Positions 1 to 9,053 of a stretch of DNA of 64,000 bases are shown here, piece after piece. Position numbers and translations under genes: made by a program. Every line of letters begins with the position of its first letter. Position 1 is the stretch's first letter. This stretch comes from Microbacterium sufflavum (GTDB lineage: Bacteria > Actinomycetota > Actinomycetes > Actinomycetales > Microbacteriaceae): positions 2,852,001-2,916,000 of the forward strand of contig NZ_CP078076.1 in assembly GCF_023101165.1 (NCBI RefSeq). The letters run 5' to 3'. The notes beneath the pieces are model-generated. The model searched no databases and was not told where the DNA came from. It worked only from the letters and a program-made list of their open reading frames with translations.

Positions 1-80
1 ATCGCGGCGATCAGCGACTCCGGCATGAACCGGCCGCCGAAGTCACCGAAGTACGGGCCGTGCTGGTCACGCAGACTCAC
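1..80 (-). CDS. trpB: tryptophan synthase beta subunit (5' end only, cut by window edge)
   Basis: Only the first 26 codons are inside the window. They read MSLRDQHGPYFGDFGGRFMP and onward, which is the typical TrpB N-terminus (GxFGGRxxPE). TrpB is the PLP-dependent subunit that joins indole and serine in the last step of tryptophan synthesis. The start is a GTG whose bases overlap the trpC stop as GTGA (77-80), so the two genes are probably translationally coupled. trpA is expected just outside the window. Confidence 0.9.
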   Translation of the reverse strand, partial: MSLRDQHGPYFGDFGGRFMPESLIAA

Positions 81-853
81 TTCGCCTCCAGGAAGCTCTC
101 GAGCGTGGCGACCGGATCCCCGGTCACCAGGGCCTCACCGATCAGCACGACGTCGGCACCGGCCGAACGGTAGTGCGCGACATCGGCGGGGGTGAGCACC
201 GCGGACTCCGCGATCTTGATCGCCGTGTCCGGGATGCGGTCGACGAGCCGACCGAAGAGGTCACGGTCGAGCTCGAGAGTCTTCAGGTCGCGCGCGTTCA
301 CGCCGATGAGCGCGGCGCCGAGATCGATCGCCACGTCGAGCTCCTCCGCCGAGTGCGTCTCGACGAGCGGGGTCATGCCGAGCTCCAGGGTGAACGCGTA
401 CAGGTCGCGCAGCACCTCCGGCTCGAGCCCGGCGACGATCAGCAGGACGAGATCAGCACCCGCCGCCCGCGCCTCCAGCACCTGATACCGCGTGGCGATG
501 AAGTCCTTGCGCAGCACCGGCAGCGACACCCGCGCGGTCACGGCCTCGAGATCCGCCAGACTGCCCCCGAAACGGCGCTCCTCGGTCAGGACGCTGATCG
601 CCGAGGCGCCGCCCTGCTCGTACAGCGACGCCTGGTGGGCGGGATCCGGGATCTCGGCGAGTGCACCACGGGACGGGCTCGCCCGCTTGACCTCGGCGAT
701 GATCTTGACCCGCTCGGCGGGAGCGAGGAACGCAAGGGCGTCCTTCGCCGCCGGGCGCGCGAGAGCCTCGCGCTCGACGACCTCGATCGGCCGGGAGAGG
801 GAGCGACGCTCGGCGTCTGCGACAGCGCCGGCCGTCAGGTCGGCGAGGACCAC
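77..853 (-). CDS. trpC: indole-3-glycerol-phosphate synthase
   Basis: Catalyses ring closure of CdRP to indole-3-glycerol phosphate in tryptophan synthesis; cytoplasmic TIM barrel. The family signature KIIAEVKRASPSRG lies near residue 50, followed by GASAISVLTEERRFGGS, VLRKDFI and the phosphate-binding end (IGEALV near the C-terminus). The frame is open further upstream, but GTG at 853 gives 258 residues, the usual length, and overlaps the stop of the preceding gene by one base (TAGTG). It lies between the HGxxPAAW-type gene and trpB. A single domain with no TrpF fusion. Confidence 0.95.
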   Translation of the reverse strand: MVLADLTAGAVADAERRSLSRPIEVVEREALARPAAKDALAFLAPAERVKIIAEVKRASPSRGALAEIPDPAHQASLYEQGGASAISVLTEERRFGGSLADLEAVTARVSLPVLRKDFIATRYQVLEARAAGADLVLLIVAGLEPEVLRDLYAFTLELGMTPLVETHSAEELDVAIDLGAALIGVNARDLKTLELDRDLFGRLVDRIPDTAIKIAESAVLTPADVAHYRSAGADVVLIGEALVTGDPVATLESFLEAK

Positions 854-1083
854 TAGTGCGCCTTCGGGGAGTACTTGGGGCCCTTCACGCCGTAGCCCGC
901 CTTCGCGAGCGCCCAACCCACGATGGCCCCGATCGGGATCAGCGCGGCGGAGATCCAGACCAGGGTCGGCTGCTCGAAGCAGAACGCGACGGTCGCGGCG
1001 GTGAAGCCGACGAGCATGATCACGACGGCGGTCCAGGCCGCAGGCGAGTGTCCGTGGCCAGGGTCGGCGATCGGGTTGGTCAT
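853..1083 (-). CDS. HGxxPAAW-type small membrane protein of the trp locus
   Basis: 76 residues with the diagnostic HGHSPAAW motif at about residues 10-17, then two hydrophobic segments (about 17-35 and 41-62) and a short basic tail. This family of small membrane proteins sits just upstream of trpC in many Actinobacteria; its biochemical role is not established. ATG at 1083 follows a good ribosome-binding site (GGAGGAAAC). The stop overlaps the trpC start, so it belongs to the same transcript. Confidence 0.85.
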   Translation of the reverse strand: MTNPIADPGHGHSPAAWTAVVIMLVGFTAATVAFCFEQPTLVWISAALIPIGAIVGWALAKAGYGVKGPKYSPKAH

Positions 1084-1127
1084 GTTTCCTCCGGGGACGA
1101 CGTGCGGATGTCTTCAGTCTATCGGGG

Positions 1128-1718
1128 TCAGCGCGTGGGATCCGTCCCGCGGGACAGGTCGTCCCACGAGTCGACCGCGTCGACCGGGCCCTCGTGCGTC
1201 GCGGGGTGCGCGGTCTCGGTGCGGTAACGGCGGCCGCCCGACTTCCACTGACGCCAGGTGACCAGTACCAGCACGGCCGCGAGCAGCAGGATCACCCAGC
1301 CGACGAGTGCGACCCACGGCCACGCGGACGCCACGATGTGCGCCGCCACCTCGTGCACGGCGGTGTCGCCCGCGAGCCCCGTGGTCTCGGTCACGGTCGC
1401 GGCGACGGCGTCGAAGGGCTCAGCGACCAGCAGCTGCACGGTCGACCAGCCGAGGAACACCGCCGCGACCGCGGCGAGCACCCCGAAGACCAGTCGCACC
1501 GCGCGACCGGCGATCGACAGGGCCGCGCCGAGCGCCAGCACCGCGAGGCTCAGCGGCGCGAGCAGCACCATCGCCGCGGCCCCCGGCACGAGGATCGCCT
1601 CTCCCGCATCGGCGCGCTCGACCGTGAACCAGGTCTGCGTGGAGGAGATGATGCCGAGGGCGCCGGCGAGCAGGAAGCCGGAGACCGCGAGCGAGCGCCC
1701 CCGCCGGGCGAGGCTCAC
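1128..1718 (-). CDS. Trp-biosynthesis-associated membrane protein
   Basis: 196 residues with about four hydrophobic segments: near residues 10-25, 45-70, 75-100 and 140-165. A Ser-Thr-Gln-Thr-Trp-Phe stretch follows the first helix, and the tail is charged. Size, topology and position match the Trp operon membrane protein family (Rv1610 in M. tuberculosis). The start chosen is GTG 1718, which overlaps the hisI stop as GTGA; the frame is open upstream but that part is antisense to hisI. Function is unknown. The family usually follows trpE directly, but here it follows hisI. Confidence 0.8.
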   Translation of the reverse strand: MSLARRGRSLAVSGFLLAGALGIISSTQTWFTVERADAGEAILVPGAAAMVLLAPLSLAVLALGAALSIAGRAVRLVFGVLAAVAAVFLGWSTVQLLVAEPFDAVAATVTETTGLAGDTAVHEVAAHIVASAWPWVALVGWVILLLAAVLVLVTWRQWKSGGRRYRTETAHPATHEGPVDAVDSWDDLSRGTDPTR

Positions 1719-2101
1719 GACGACGCCGATCCGTCGACGGCACCCAGGTCGGTCGTGTCGAAGCACGTGCGGGTCCCCGTGTGGCACGCCGGGCCGGTCT
1801 GGTCGACCAGCAGCAGGATCGCGTCGCCGTCGCAGTCGAGTCGGGCCTCGCGCACCACCTGGATGTTCCCGGAGGTGTCGCCCTTGCGCCAGTACTCCTG
1901 CCGGGACCGCGACCAGTACGTCGCACGACCCGACGTGAGCGTGCGCCGCAGCGCCTCCGCATCGACCCATGCGAGCATCAGCACCTCGCGCGTGTCCCAC
2001 TGCTGCACGATCGCGGGCGCCAGGCCCTCGGCCGTGAAAGCCACCTGGGCGATGCGCGCCTCGACATCCGGCTCGCTCTGCCCCTGCTGCGCCTCCGTCA
2101 T
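1715..2101 (-). CDS. hisI: phosphoribosyl-AMP cyclohydrolase
   Basis: Opens the adenine ring of PR-AMP, the third step of histidine synthesis; a zinc and magnesium enzyme. 128 residues. The metal-binding DCDGD motif and the Cys-rich [12 protein letters not shown] segment are present, with [15 protein letters not shown] in the middle, all family hallmarks. It is a monofunctional HisI, since HisE is encoded separately at 3737-4000. ATG 2101 overlaps the hisF stop (ATGA) and its own stop overlaps the next start, so it is embedded in an operon. Confidence 0.95.
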   Translation of the reverse strand: MTEAQQGQSEPDVEARIAQVAFTAEGLAPAIVQQWDTREVLMLAWVDAEALRRTLTSGRATYWSRSRQEYWRKGDTSGNIQVVREARLDCDGDAILLLVDQTGPACHTGTRTCFDTTDLGAVDGSASS

Positions 2102-2859
2102 CGAACCAGCACCCCCTCCGCGCGCAGCGCGTCCTTCACGTCGCCGACCGTGAGCGCTCCCGTGTGGAAGACGCTCGCCGCGAGCACGGCGTCGGCACCC
2201 GCCTTGATGGCCGGGGCGAAATCGGTCGCTCGTCCGGCGCCGCCGGAGGCGATCACGGGCACCGGCGCCGCCTCGCGCATGAGCCGGACGAGTTCCAGGT
2301 CGAACCCGTCGCGCGTACCGTCCGCGTCGATCGAGTTCACCAGCAGCTCACCCGCCCCGCGCTCCGCGGCCTCCCTGGCCCAGTCGAGAGCGTCCAGGGT
2401 GGTCTGCGTGCGACCGCCGTGCGTCGTGACGACGAAACCGGAATGCGTCGTGTCGGCGCGCTTCACGTCGAGCGAGAGCACGAGCACCTGAGCGCCGAAG
2501 CGGTCCGCGATCTCGCCGATCAGCTCGGGCCGGGCGATCGCGGCGGAGTTCACCCCCACCTTGTCGGCGCCGACGGACAGCAGCCGGGCCACGTCCTCCA
2601 CGCTGCGCACTCCCCCGCCGACCGTCAGCGGCACGAACACCTGCTCGGCGGTGCGCTGCACGACGTCGTAGGTCGTGGCCCGCGCGTCGACGGTCGCGGT
2701 CACATCGAGGAAGGTGATCTCGTCCGCGCCCTGCGCCGCATAGTGCCGGGCGAGCTCGACCGGATCCCCCATGTCGCGCAGGTTCTCGAAGTTCACGCCC
2801 TTCACGACGCGGCCGTCGGCCACATCGAGGCACGGGATGACCCTGCTCGCGAGAGTCAT
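2098..2859 (-). CDS. hisF: imidazole glycerol phosphate synthase cyclase subunit
   Basis: 253-residue TIM barrel that, with HisH (not in this window), turns PRFAR and ammonia into imidazole glycerol phosphate and AICAR. The N-terminus [19 protein letters not shown] carries the catalytic Asp12 and [13 protein letters not shown] the second acidic residue; GGGVR and the SGGAG phosphate grips are visible. The start overlaps the hisG stop (TGATG). hisG-hisF-hisI are tightly packed. Confidence 0.96.
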   Translation of the reverse strand: MTLASRVIPCLDVADGRVVKGVNFENLRDMGDPVELARHYAAQGADEITFLDVTATVDARATTYDVVQRTAEQVFVPLTVGGGVRSVEDVARLLSVGADKVGVNSAAIARPELIGEIADRFGAQVLVLSLDVKRADTTHSGFVVTTHGGRTQTTLDALDWAREAAERGAGELLVNSIDADGTRDGFDLELVRLMREAAPVPVIASGGAGRATDFAPAIKAGADAVLAASVFHTGALTVGDVKDALRAEGVLVR

Positions 2860-3698
2860 CAGAGCCTCGCCGCGTGGATCGCCGTGACGAGGATCGCCCT
2901 GGCCCCCAATGCGTACAGGTCGTCCATCACCTGGTTGACCCGGCGACGCGGGATCATCACGCGCACGGCCACCCAGGCCGGGTCGCGCAGCGGGGAGATG
3001 GTGGCCGACTCCCGGCCGGGAGCGATCGCGACCGCCTGGTCGACCAGCTCGGTCGGCAGGTCGTAGTCGAGGAGCACGTACCGGCGGGCCACCATGACGC
3101 CTCGGAGACGGCGCAGCAGCGTGTCGACGCCATCCGCGTCACCCGGGCGGCTGATCAGCACGGCCTCGGACTCCAGGATGACGGGGCCGAAGATCTCCAG
3201 CCCCGCCTGTCGCAGCGTGGTCCCCGTGGAGACCACGTCGGCGACGGCATCGGCGACGCCGAGGCGCACGGCCGACTCCACCGCACCGTCGAGCTGCACC
3301 AGCTCGGCGTTCACGCCGTGCTCCCGGAGGAACGAGCCCACCAGTCCGGGGTAGGCCGAGGCCACGCGCACGCCGTCGAGGTCGTCGATCGACGTGAAGC
3401 GTCCGGGAGGGCCGGCGAAGCGGAACGTCGACGCGCCGAAGCCGAGCTGCTCGATCTCGCGCGCCGGCTGCTGCACGTCGAGCAGCAGGTCGCGTCCGGT
3501 GATGCCGACGTCGAGAGCGCCGGAGGCGACGTACGTGGCGATGTCACGCGGACGCAGGAAGAAGAACTCGACGTCGTTCTCGGTGTCGACGACGTGCAGG
3601 GTCTTGGGGTCGCGGCGGCCGGCGTAGCCCGCCTCCGCGAGCATCTCGGCGGCGGTCTCGGACAGCGAGCCCTTGTTGGGAACGGCGATGCGCAGCAT
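2859..3698 (-). CDS. hisG: ATP phosphoribosyltransferase (long form)
   Basis: First, feedback-controlled step of histidine synthesis: ATP plus PRPP to PR-ATP. 279 residues, the long form that carries its own C-terminal regulatory domain and does not need HisZ. The N-terminus [14 protein letters not shown] is typical and the PRPP-binding segment [14 protein letters not shown] is clear. The last 75 residues form the ACT-like HisG_C domain. It lies 38 bp downstream of hisE. Confidence 0.96.
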   Translation of the reverse strand: MLRIAVPNKGSLSETAAEMLAEAGYAGRRDPKTLHVVDTENDVEFFFLRPRDIATYVASGALDVGITGRDLLLDVQQPAREIEQLGFGASTFRFAGPPGRFTSIDDLDGVRVASAYPGLVGSFLREHGVNAELVQLDGAVESAVRLGVADAVADVVSTGTTLRQAGLEIFGPVILESEAVLISRPGDADGVDTLLRRLRGVMVARRYVLLDYDLPTELVDQAVAIAPGRESATISPLRDPAWVAVRVMIPRRRVNQVMDDLYALGARAILVTAIHAARL

Positions 3699-3736
3699 GA
3701 ACGGCTTTCAGTTCGAAGGAGTGGGGGCGGAGCGCA

Positions 3737-4000
3737 TCACAGATGTCGATAGACGTCCTGCAGGGTGAGGCCCTTCGCGAGCATCATCACCTGCAGGTGG
3801 TACAGCAGCTGCGAGATCTCCTCCGCCGCCGCCTCGTCGGACTCGTACTCGGCCGCCATCCACACCTCGGCGGCCTCCTCCACGATCTTCTTGCCGATCG
3901 TGTGCACGCCGCCGTCGAGCTCCGCGACCGTGCCCGACCCTTCCGGTCGGGTCTCGGCCTTGACGCTGAGCTCGGCGAACAGCTCGTCGAAAGTCTTCAC
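3737..4000 (-). CDS. hisE: phosphoribosyl-ATP pyrophosphatase
   Basis: Hydrolyses PR-ATP to PR-AMP, the second histidine step. 87 residues, a single MazG-like all-alpha domain with the metal-binding [14 protein letters not shown] helix and [13 protein letters not shown]. Start GTG 4000 overlaps the rpe stop (GTGA). A TAGCCT hexamer lies exactly 6 nt upstream of this GTG (4007-4012), so a leaderless transcript for hisE-hisG-hisF-hisI may also start here. Confidence 0.95.
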   Translation of the reverse strand: MKTFDELFAELSVKAETRPEGSGTVAELDGGVHTIGKKIVEEAAEVWMAAEYESDEAAAEEISQLLYHLQVMMLAKGLTLQDVYRHL

Positions 4001-4677
4001 GATTCCAGGCTAGCGGCTCGCGCGAGGTGCCTGAGCCGCGAGACCGCCGCCTCCACGTCGTCCTGCCCGTACACGGCCGAGCCCGCGACGAAGGTGTCCG
4101 CCCCCGCGGCCGCCGCCTGCGCGATCGTGTCGTCGGAGATCCCTCCGTCGACCTGGAGCCACACCTGCGACCCTCGACGTCGTGCCTCCTCCGACAGCGC
4201 GCGCAGCTTCGGCATCGTCTCCGGCATGAACCCCTGACCGCCGAACCCGGGCTCCACCGTCATCACCAGGATCTGGTCGAACTCGTCGAGGACCGGGAAC
4301 AGTCCGTCGACCGGAGTGTCCGGCTTGACCGCGACACCGGCTCTGGCACCGATGTCGCGCAACCGCCGCGCGAGCGACACCGGGTCGACCGCGGCCTCCA
4401 GGTGGAAGGTGACGCTCGCCGCGCCCAGCTCCGCGTACCCGGGTGCCCAGCGCTCGGGGTCCGTGATCATGAGGTGCACGTCGAGCGGGACGGGACTGGT
4501 CTCCTGGATGCGCTGCACCATCTGCGGCCCGAACGTGAGGTTGGGCACGAAATGGTTGTCCATCACGTCGACGTGGGCGAAGTCGGCCGTCGCGATGCGG
4601 GCGAGCTCCGTCTGCATGTTGACGAAGTCGGCGGCGAGGATGCTCGGGTTGATGCGCGGTGCGCGAGGAAGCTCCAC
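3997..4677 (-). CDS. rpe: ribulose-phosphate 3-epimerase
   Basis: Interconverts ribulose-5-P and xylulose-5-P in the pentose phosphate pathway. 226 residues from GTG 4677; longer frames only read through the rsmB region. Family signatures [36 protein letters not shown] and the VDGGI phosphate-binding motif are all present. Starts 10 bp after the rsmB stop, and its stop overlaps hisE. Confidence 0.96.
   Translation of the reverse strand: MELPRAPRINPSILAADFVNMQTELARIATADFAHVDVMDNHFVPNLTFGPQMVQRIQETSPVPLDVHLMITDPERWAPGYAELGAASVTFHLEAAVDPVSLARRLRDIGARAGVAVKPDTPVDGLFPVLDEFDQILVMTVEPGFGGQGFMPETMPKLRALSEEARRRGSQVWLQVDGGISDDTIAQAAAAGADTFVAGSAVYGQDDVEAAVSRLRHLARAASLES
4007..4012 (-). promoter_or_regulatory. 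candidate leaderless -10 box for hisE
   Basis: TAGCCT on the minus strand fits the actinobacterial TANNNT -10 consensus and is followed by exactly 6 nt and then the hisE GTG. A transcript from it would begin at or next to the start codon. No clear -35 is seen. It lies inside the 3' end of rpe. Confidence 0.5.
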
Positions 4678-4687
4678 GGTCTCTGTC

Positions 4688-6145
4688 CTACCCTTCGGTG
4701 TCGTCGGTGCGCTGCAGGAGCGCGAGGAACATGGCGTCGGTGCCGTGGCGGTGCGGCCACAGCTGGGCGCTGCCCGTGGCGGCACGACCGTCGTCGGCGA
4801 GGTCGATCGGCGAGCGGGAGACGTCGCGCACCACGCGCCGCGCATCCAGCTCCACCACGTCGGCGCGGTCCCGCAGCACCTCCCGCACGACCCCGGTGGT
4901 CTCGGCCAGGTGCGGCGAGCACGTGACGTAGGCCACGACGCCGCCCGGAGCGAGTGCGTCGAGAGCGGCGGACAGCAGGTCCACCTGCAGCGGCACGAGC
5001 TCGGCCACATGGGCGGGCGTCTTGCGCCAGCGCGCCTCCGGACGACGCCGCAGTGCTCCCAGCCCGGTGCACGGCGCGTCCACGAGGATGCGGTCGAACC
5101 CGCCCGGGTTCTCGCGCGCCAGCTCTCTGCCGTCGCGCTCGTGCACGGTCACGTCTCCGGGGACGGCCCGCAGCGCCTTCCGCACCAGTCGAGCGCGCGT
5201 CGGCACGACCTCGTTGGCCTCCAACGCGACCTCGTGCTCGCGGGCGATCGCGGCCAGCAGCGCCGTCTTGCCGCCCGGCCCGGCGCACAGGTCGAGCCAC
5301 CGCTCCCCCGCCCGGACCGGTGCCGCGGCGGCCAGCGCGAGGGCGACGAGCTGCGACCCCTCGTCCTGGACGCGCACCGTGCCGGCGGACTCCGCGACCG
5401 GACGACGAGGGTCGCCCCCGGGTGACGCGAACGCGGTTGGCGCGAACGGGCGACGGGGCTCACCCGGCTGCGCGAGCCCGGGGAGGGCCACCAGCGTCAC
5501 CTCGGGCGACGCGTTGTCGGCCTCGAGCAGGGCGTCGAGCTCGTCGACCCTGCCCTCGGCCGCCAGTGCGCGCCGCAGTGCCCGGATGACCCACACCGGA
5601 TGCGCCGCGCGGAGGGCGAGACGCTCATCGTCGGAGCGCGCCTCGGCCTCGATGCGCTCCATCCACTGCCCGGGCGACTCGCGCGCCACGCGACGCAGCA
5701 CCGCGTTCGCGAAACTGGCCGCGCCACGGCCCGCCCGCGTCGCCACGAGGTTCACCGACTCGTTCACGGCCGCGTGCGAGGCGACCCTGGTCGCCAGGAG
5801 CTGATGGACCGCGAGCCGCAGTGCATCCAGCACGGCCGGATCGATCGAGGAGGTGCTGCGATCCGCGGCCGCCGCGATCACCGCGTCGTACGTGCCTCGG
5901 CGGCGCAGCGTCCCGTAGGTGAGCTCGGTGGCGAGGGCCGCGTCCTGCGCGTCCAGCCCGGCCTCCGCGATCGCCGGGGGAAGCACGAGGTTGGCGTACG
6001 CGTCTGAGTCGGACACCGCCCGCAGCACCTCGTAGGCGACGAGCCGCGCCGGCTGCACCGTCCGCCGGGGCCCGCGCTCGTCGGTGCGCGCTGCGGGTCG
6101 GGGACGGCGGACCCCCTGCTGCTGGTGTCGCTCCTGCCTGCTCAC
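4688..6145 (-). CDS. rsmB: 16S rRNA m5C967 methyltransferase (RsmB/Fmu)
   Basis: S-adenosylmethionine-dependent methylation of C967 in 16S rRNA. 485 residues: an N-terminal NusB-like RNA-binding domain (about 30-170), then a Rossmann methyltransferase. Visible motifs are LDLCAGPGGKT (SAM binding), DAPCTGLG and VTCSPH; the last two carry the two conserved cysteines used in catalysis and release. GTG 6145 overlaps the fmt stop (GTGA), which fixes the start; a longer reading frame only runs antisense-like through fmt. A basic, Gln-rich N-terminal tail precedes the NusB fold. Confidence 0.93.
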   Translation of the reverse strand: MSRQERHQQQGVRRPRPAARTDERGPRRTVQPARLVAYEVLRAVSDSDAYANLVLPPAIAEAGLDAQDAALATELTYGTLRRRGTYDAVIAAAADRSTSSIDPAVLDALRLAVHQLLATRVASHAAVNESVNLVATRAGRGAASFANAVLRRVARESPGQWMERIEAEARSDDERLALRAAHPVWVIRALRRALAAEGRVDELDALLEADNASPEVTLVALPGLAQPGEPRRPFAPTAFASPGGDPRRPVAESAGTVRVQDEGSQLVALALAAAAPVRAGERWLDLCAGPGGKTALLAAIAREHEVALEANEVVPTRARLVRKALRAVPGDVTVHERDGRELARENPGGFDRILVDAPCTGLGALRRRPEARWRKTPAHVAELVPLQVDLLSAALDALAPGGVVAYVTCSPHLAETTGVVREVLRDRADVVELDARRVVRDVSRSPIDLADDGRAATGSAQLWPHRHGTDAMFLALLQRTDDTEG

Positions 6146-7059
6146 GATCCCGCCCGCCGCTCGCCGCCCTGCAGGCCCCGCCACCAGTCGGCGGCGTTCA
6201 TCGCCCCCTTGCCTGCCGGCTGCACGCGGGTCACCGCGAGGGGCGCGGTCGCGGTGCCGATCAGCAGCGCCGTCCTGGTGCCCGAGAGCACGCCGGGAGG
6301 CAACTGCTCCTCCCCGACCGCGGGCTCGGCGGCGAGGATCTTCAGGCGCTGTCCGTCCACCGTCGTGTGGGCGCCGGGCTCGGGCGTCACCCCGCGGAAC
6401 CGTGCGAACACCGACGACACGGGCTGCGTGAAGTCGAGGAGTCCGTCCGCCAGGCTCAGCTTCGCCGCGAACGTCGGCTCGCCCTCCTGCGGCACCGCCC
6501 GCGCCTCTCCCGCCGCGATCGCCGCGACCACCTCCGCGGTCAGGTCGGCGCCGTCGCTCGCGAGCGCCTCCAGCGCCTCGCCGGCCGTCGCCGACGACGG
6601 CACCGCCACGGTGCGCCGTGCGAACACGTCGCCCGCGTCGAGCTCCGGCACGAGCTGGAAGACGCTGGCGCCCAGCACCTCGTCGCCCGCGATCAGCGCG
6701 CGCTGCACCGGCGCCGCGCCACGCCAGGCGGGCAGCAGGGAGAAGTGCAGGTTGATCCATCCGGCGTCCGGCGTCGACAGCAACGGCTCGCGCACGAGCC
6801 CGCCGTAGGCGACGATCACGCCCAGCTCGGGCTCGAGCGCGGCGATCTCCGCGGTCACCGCGTCATCCAGACGCGCCGCCCGGATGACCGGGAGGCCCCG
6901 TTCTGCGGCAGCCTGGGCGACGGGCGACGGCGTCAGCACGCGCTTGCGGCCGAGCGGCGCATCCGGTCTCGTCACCACCGCGGCGATGTCATGCTCCGCA
7001 GCGAGGCGATGGAGTGTGGGCACGGCAGCGGAGGGCGTGCCGGCGAAGACGAGGCGCAT
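6142..7059 (-). CDS. fmt: methionyl-tRNA formyltransferase
   Basis: Formylates initiator Met-tRNA using 10-formyl-THF. 305 residues. MRLVFAGTPSAAVPTLHRL opens the formyltransferase domain. LHFSLLPAWRGAAPVQRALIAGD contains the conserved His-Ser-Leu-Leu-Pro and Arg-Gly-Ala-Ala-Pro-Val-Gln core. The C-terminal half is the OB-like tRNA-binding domain. It sits between priA and rsmB as in other actinobacteria. A peptide deformylase gene, often adjacent, is not here (19-bp gap to priA). Confidence 0.96.
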   Translation of the reverse strand: MRLVFAGTPSAAVPTLHRLAAEHDIAAVVTRPDAPLGRKRVLTPSPVAQAAAERGLPVIRAARLDDAVTAEIAALEPELGVIVAYGGLVREPLLSTPDAGWINLHFSLLPAWRGAAPVQRALIAGDEVLGASVFQLVPELDAGDVFARRTVAVPSSATAGEALEALASDGADLTAEVVAAIAAGEARAVPQEGEPTFAAKLSLADGLLDFTQPVSSVFARFRGVTPEPGAHTTVDGQRLKILAAEPAVGEEQLPPGVLSGTRTALLIGTATAPLAVTRVQPAGKGAMNAADWWRGLQGGERRAGS

Positions 7060-7078
7060 GAAGGTTCTCCGGAAGGGG

Positions 7079-9037
7079 TCAGAGCTCTGGATCGAGGATA
7101 TCGAGGCGCACCGTGAGCGCGCTCCGGGCCGCGCGCGCTCGGCCCCGCCGTCCGTTCACGGCCTCCGCCACCACGGCTGCGCGCAGGACGGTCGCCACCC
7201 GCACCCCGGCGCCGTAGTCGAAGCGGACCAGGGCGCGCACGCGCGGAGGGTCGTCGTCGCCCTCGACGGGGACGGGGCCGAGCACGGCGTCGGACGGCAG
7301 CGACAGCTCCCCGAGCGCGGCAAGAGCGCGGGCGACCGCGGCCGACGTGCCCTCCACGAGCGCGACGCGCGCGGTGGGCGGCATGTGCAGCGGGGCGCGG
7401 TTCTCCAGCTCCGAGCGCGCGTAGCCCGCCTGGTTCCACGTCGCGAGGGCCTTGGCGACCGCGCCGTCCACCCCCACCAGATGCACCGGAGCTCCGGGGG
7501 CGGCCAGGGCGGCAGCGTTCGACCACCAGCGCAGACACGCCTCGCCGATCCGCAGGTCGGGCGACTGCAGCATGCGCGGCCCGTCCAGCAGCACGACCGC
7601 GCGGTACCCGCCTTCCGCGAGGGGCTCGGCGCCGCGGGTCGCCACGACGAGCGCGGGGCGGGCGTCCACCCGCTCCACGGGGTGGCTGCCGTCCGCCACG
7701 ATCACGCGCACGCCGGGAAACGCCCTGCCGAGCTCCTCCGCGGTGCGCTCACTGCCCGACGACGCCAGCCGCAGCCGCGGGGACGAGCACGCCGGACAGG
7801 TCCACGCACTCGCGCCGCGCCCGCACCAGCCGCACACCGGAACGGCACCGCGATGCCGCGCGCCGAGCGGCCCGCCGCAGTGGGCGCAGCGCGCGGGGGT
7901 CCGGCAGTCCGCGCACACGAGCGACGGCGAGAACCCCGGGCGCGACACCTGCACCAGCACGGGCCCCTCCGCGGCCGCCGCCCTCGCCGCGAGGAACGCC
8001 GACGACGGCAGCCTCTGGGCGGCGGGACGCTCCAGCTCCTGCGGTGTGCTCAGCAGCACGCGCGGCAGCACCCGGCGCCCGGCCCGCACGTCGCGCAGCC
8101 AGCCGCGCGCCACGAGCCGCTCGACCTCCGTCGTGCGGGTGTGCCCGGCGAACAGCAGCGCGGAGCCCTCCGACTCCTGCCGCAGCAGCGCCGCATCACG
8201 CGCGTGCACATAGGGGGCGAGCGGCTCGCCGAGCAGCGGGTCCCCGTCGTCCCACACGACCACCAGGCCCGCCGTCACCGGGGCGTACACGGCCGAGCGG
8301 TTGCCCACCACGATGCACGGGGCGTCCTCGAGGGTCCGCAGGAACGCCCGGTAGCGGTCGGGGTTCGCCTGGCGCGAGTCGTGCCGCACCACGGCCTCCG
8401 GGGGCACCACGGCCTCGAGCGCCGTGAGCAGACGGTCGAGGTCGCGATGGTCGGGCATCACGAGGATCGTCGAGCGTCCCGCGGCGAGAGTGCGCGCCGC
8501 CGCGGCCGCGAGCAGTCGCGCCCAGCCCTGTGCGCCGTCGTCCAGCTGCGGGATGGCCTCGACCGCGGCGCGGCCTCCCTCGTCGAGCACGACATCGAGA
8601 CCGTCGTACGCCGCCAGCACACGCTCCGCCTCGGCCGACTGCTCGGCGTCGGGCGCCACGACCGGGGCGTCGGCGCGCCAGGCCTTCTCCGCGCGCACCT
8701 GTCGCTTCGGGATCACGAGCCGCAGTACGTCGGACGCCGAGCCCGCGGCACGGTCGGCGACCCGCCGCGCCAGGCGGTACAGGCGGTCGGGCAGCACCGG
8801 GACCGCCGACACCACGGTCTCCACCTCGGACAGGGGTCGTTCCGCGTCGCTCTCGACGTCGACCTCCACCACATAGCCGTCCACCACGCGGCCGGCGGTG
8901 CGCAGCGGCACCTTCACCCGCACGCCGGGCTCGACGGGCCCGAGCTCGGCGGGAAGGGCGTAGTCGAAGAGCCGGTCGAGCTGCGGCAGCGGCGAGTCGA
9001 GGAGCACGCGCGCGATGCGACGGCTCTCGGGCGACAT
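7079..9037 (-). CDS. priA: PriA-like primosomal protein N' without an ATPase Walker A motif
   Basis: 652 residues from ATG 9037. The N-terminal DNA-binding part is PriA-like (RVLLDSPLPQLDRLFDYALP, GVRVKVPLRTAGRVVDGYVVE). A cluster of eight cysteines (CADC, CAHC, CGWC, CPAC at about residues 372-420) forms the two zinc sites. The region where helicase PriA carries GxxGxGKT has none: the sequence runs AYDGLDVVLDEGGRAAVEA, and no DExH is seen. This fits actinobacterial PriA homologues, which are thought to lack helicase activity. It probably still acts in replication restart as a DNA-binding factor; that role is inference. Confidence 0.88.
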   Translation of the reverse strand: MSPESRRIARVLLDSPLPQLDRLFDYALPAELGPVEPGVRVKVPLRTAGRVVDGYVVEVDVESDAERPLSEVETVVSAVPVLPDRLYRLARRVADRAAGSASDVLRLVIPKRQVRAEKAWRADAPVVAPDAEQSAEAERVLAAYDGLDVVLDEGGRAAVEAIPQLDDGAQGWARLLAAAAARTLAAGRSTILVMPDHRDLDRLLTALEAVVPPEAVVRHDSRQANPDRYRAFLRTLEDAPCIVVGNRSAVYAPVTAGLVVVWDDGDPLLGEPLAPYVHARDAALLRQESEGSALLFAGHTRTTEVERLVARGWLRDVRAGRRVLPRVLLSTPQELERPAAQRLPSSAFLAARAAAAEGPVLVQVSRPGFSPSLVCADCRTPARCAHCGGPLGARHRGAVPVCGWCGRGASAWTCPACSSPRLRLASSGSERTAEELGRAFPGVRVIVADGSHPVERVDARPALVVATRGAEPLAEGGYRAVVLLDGPRMLQSPDLRIGEACLRWWSNAAALAAPGAPVHLVGVDGAVAKALATWNQAGYARSELENRAPLHMPPTARVALVEGTSAAVARALAALGELSLPSDAVLGPVPVEGDDDPPRVRALVRFDYGAGVRVATVLRAAVVAEAVNGRRGRARAARSALTVRLDILDPEL

Positions 9038-9053
9038 CAGGACCTCGGCCCCC

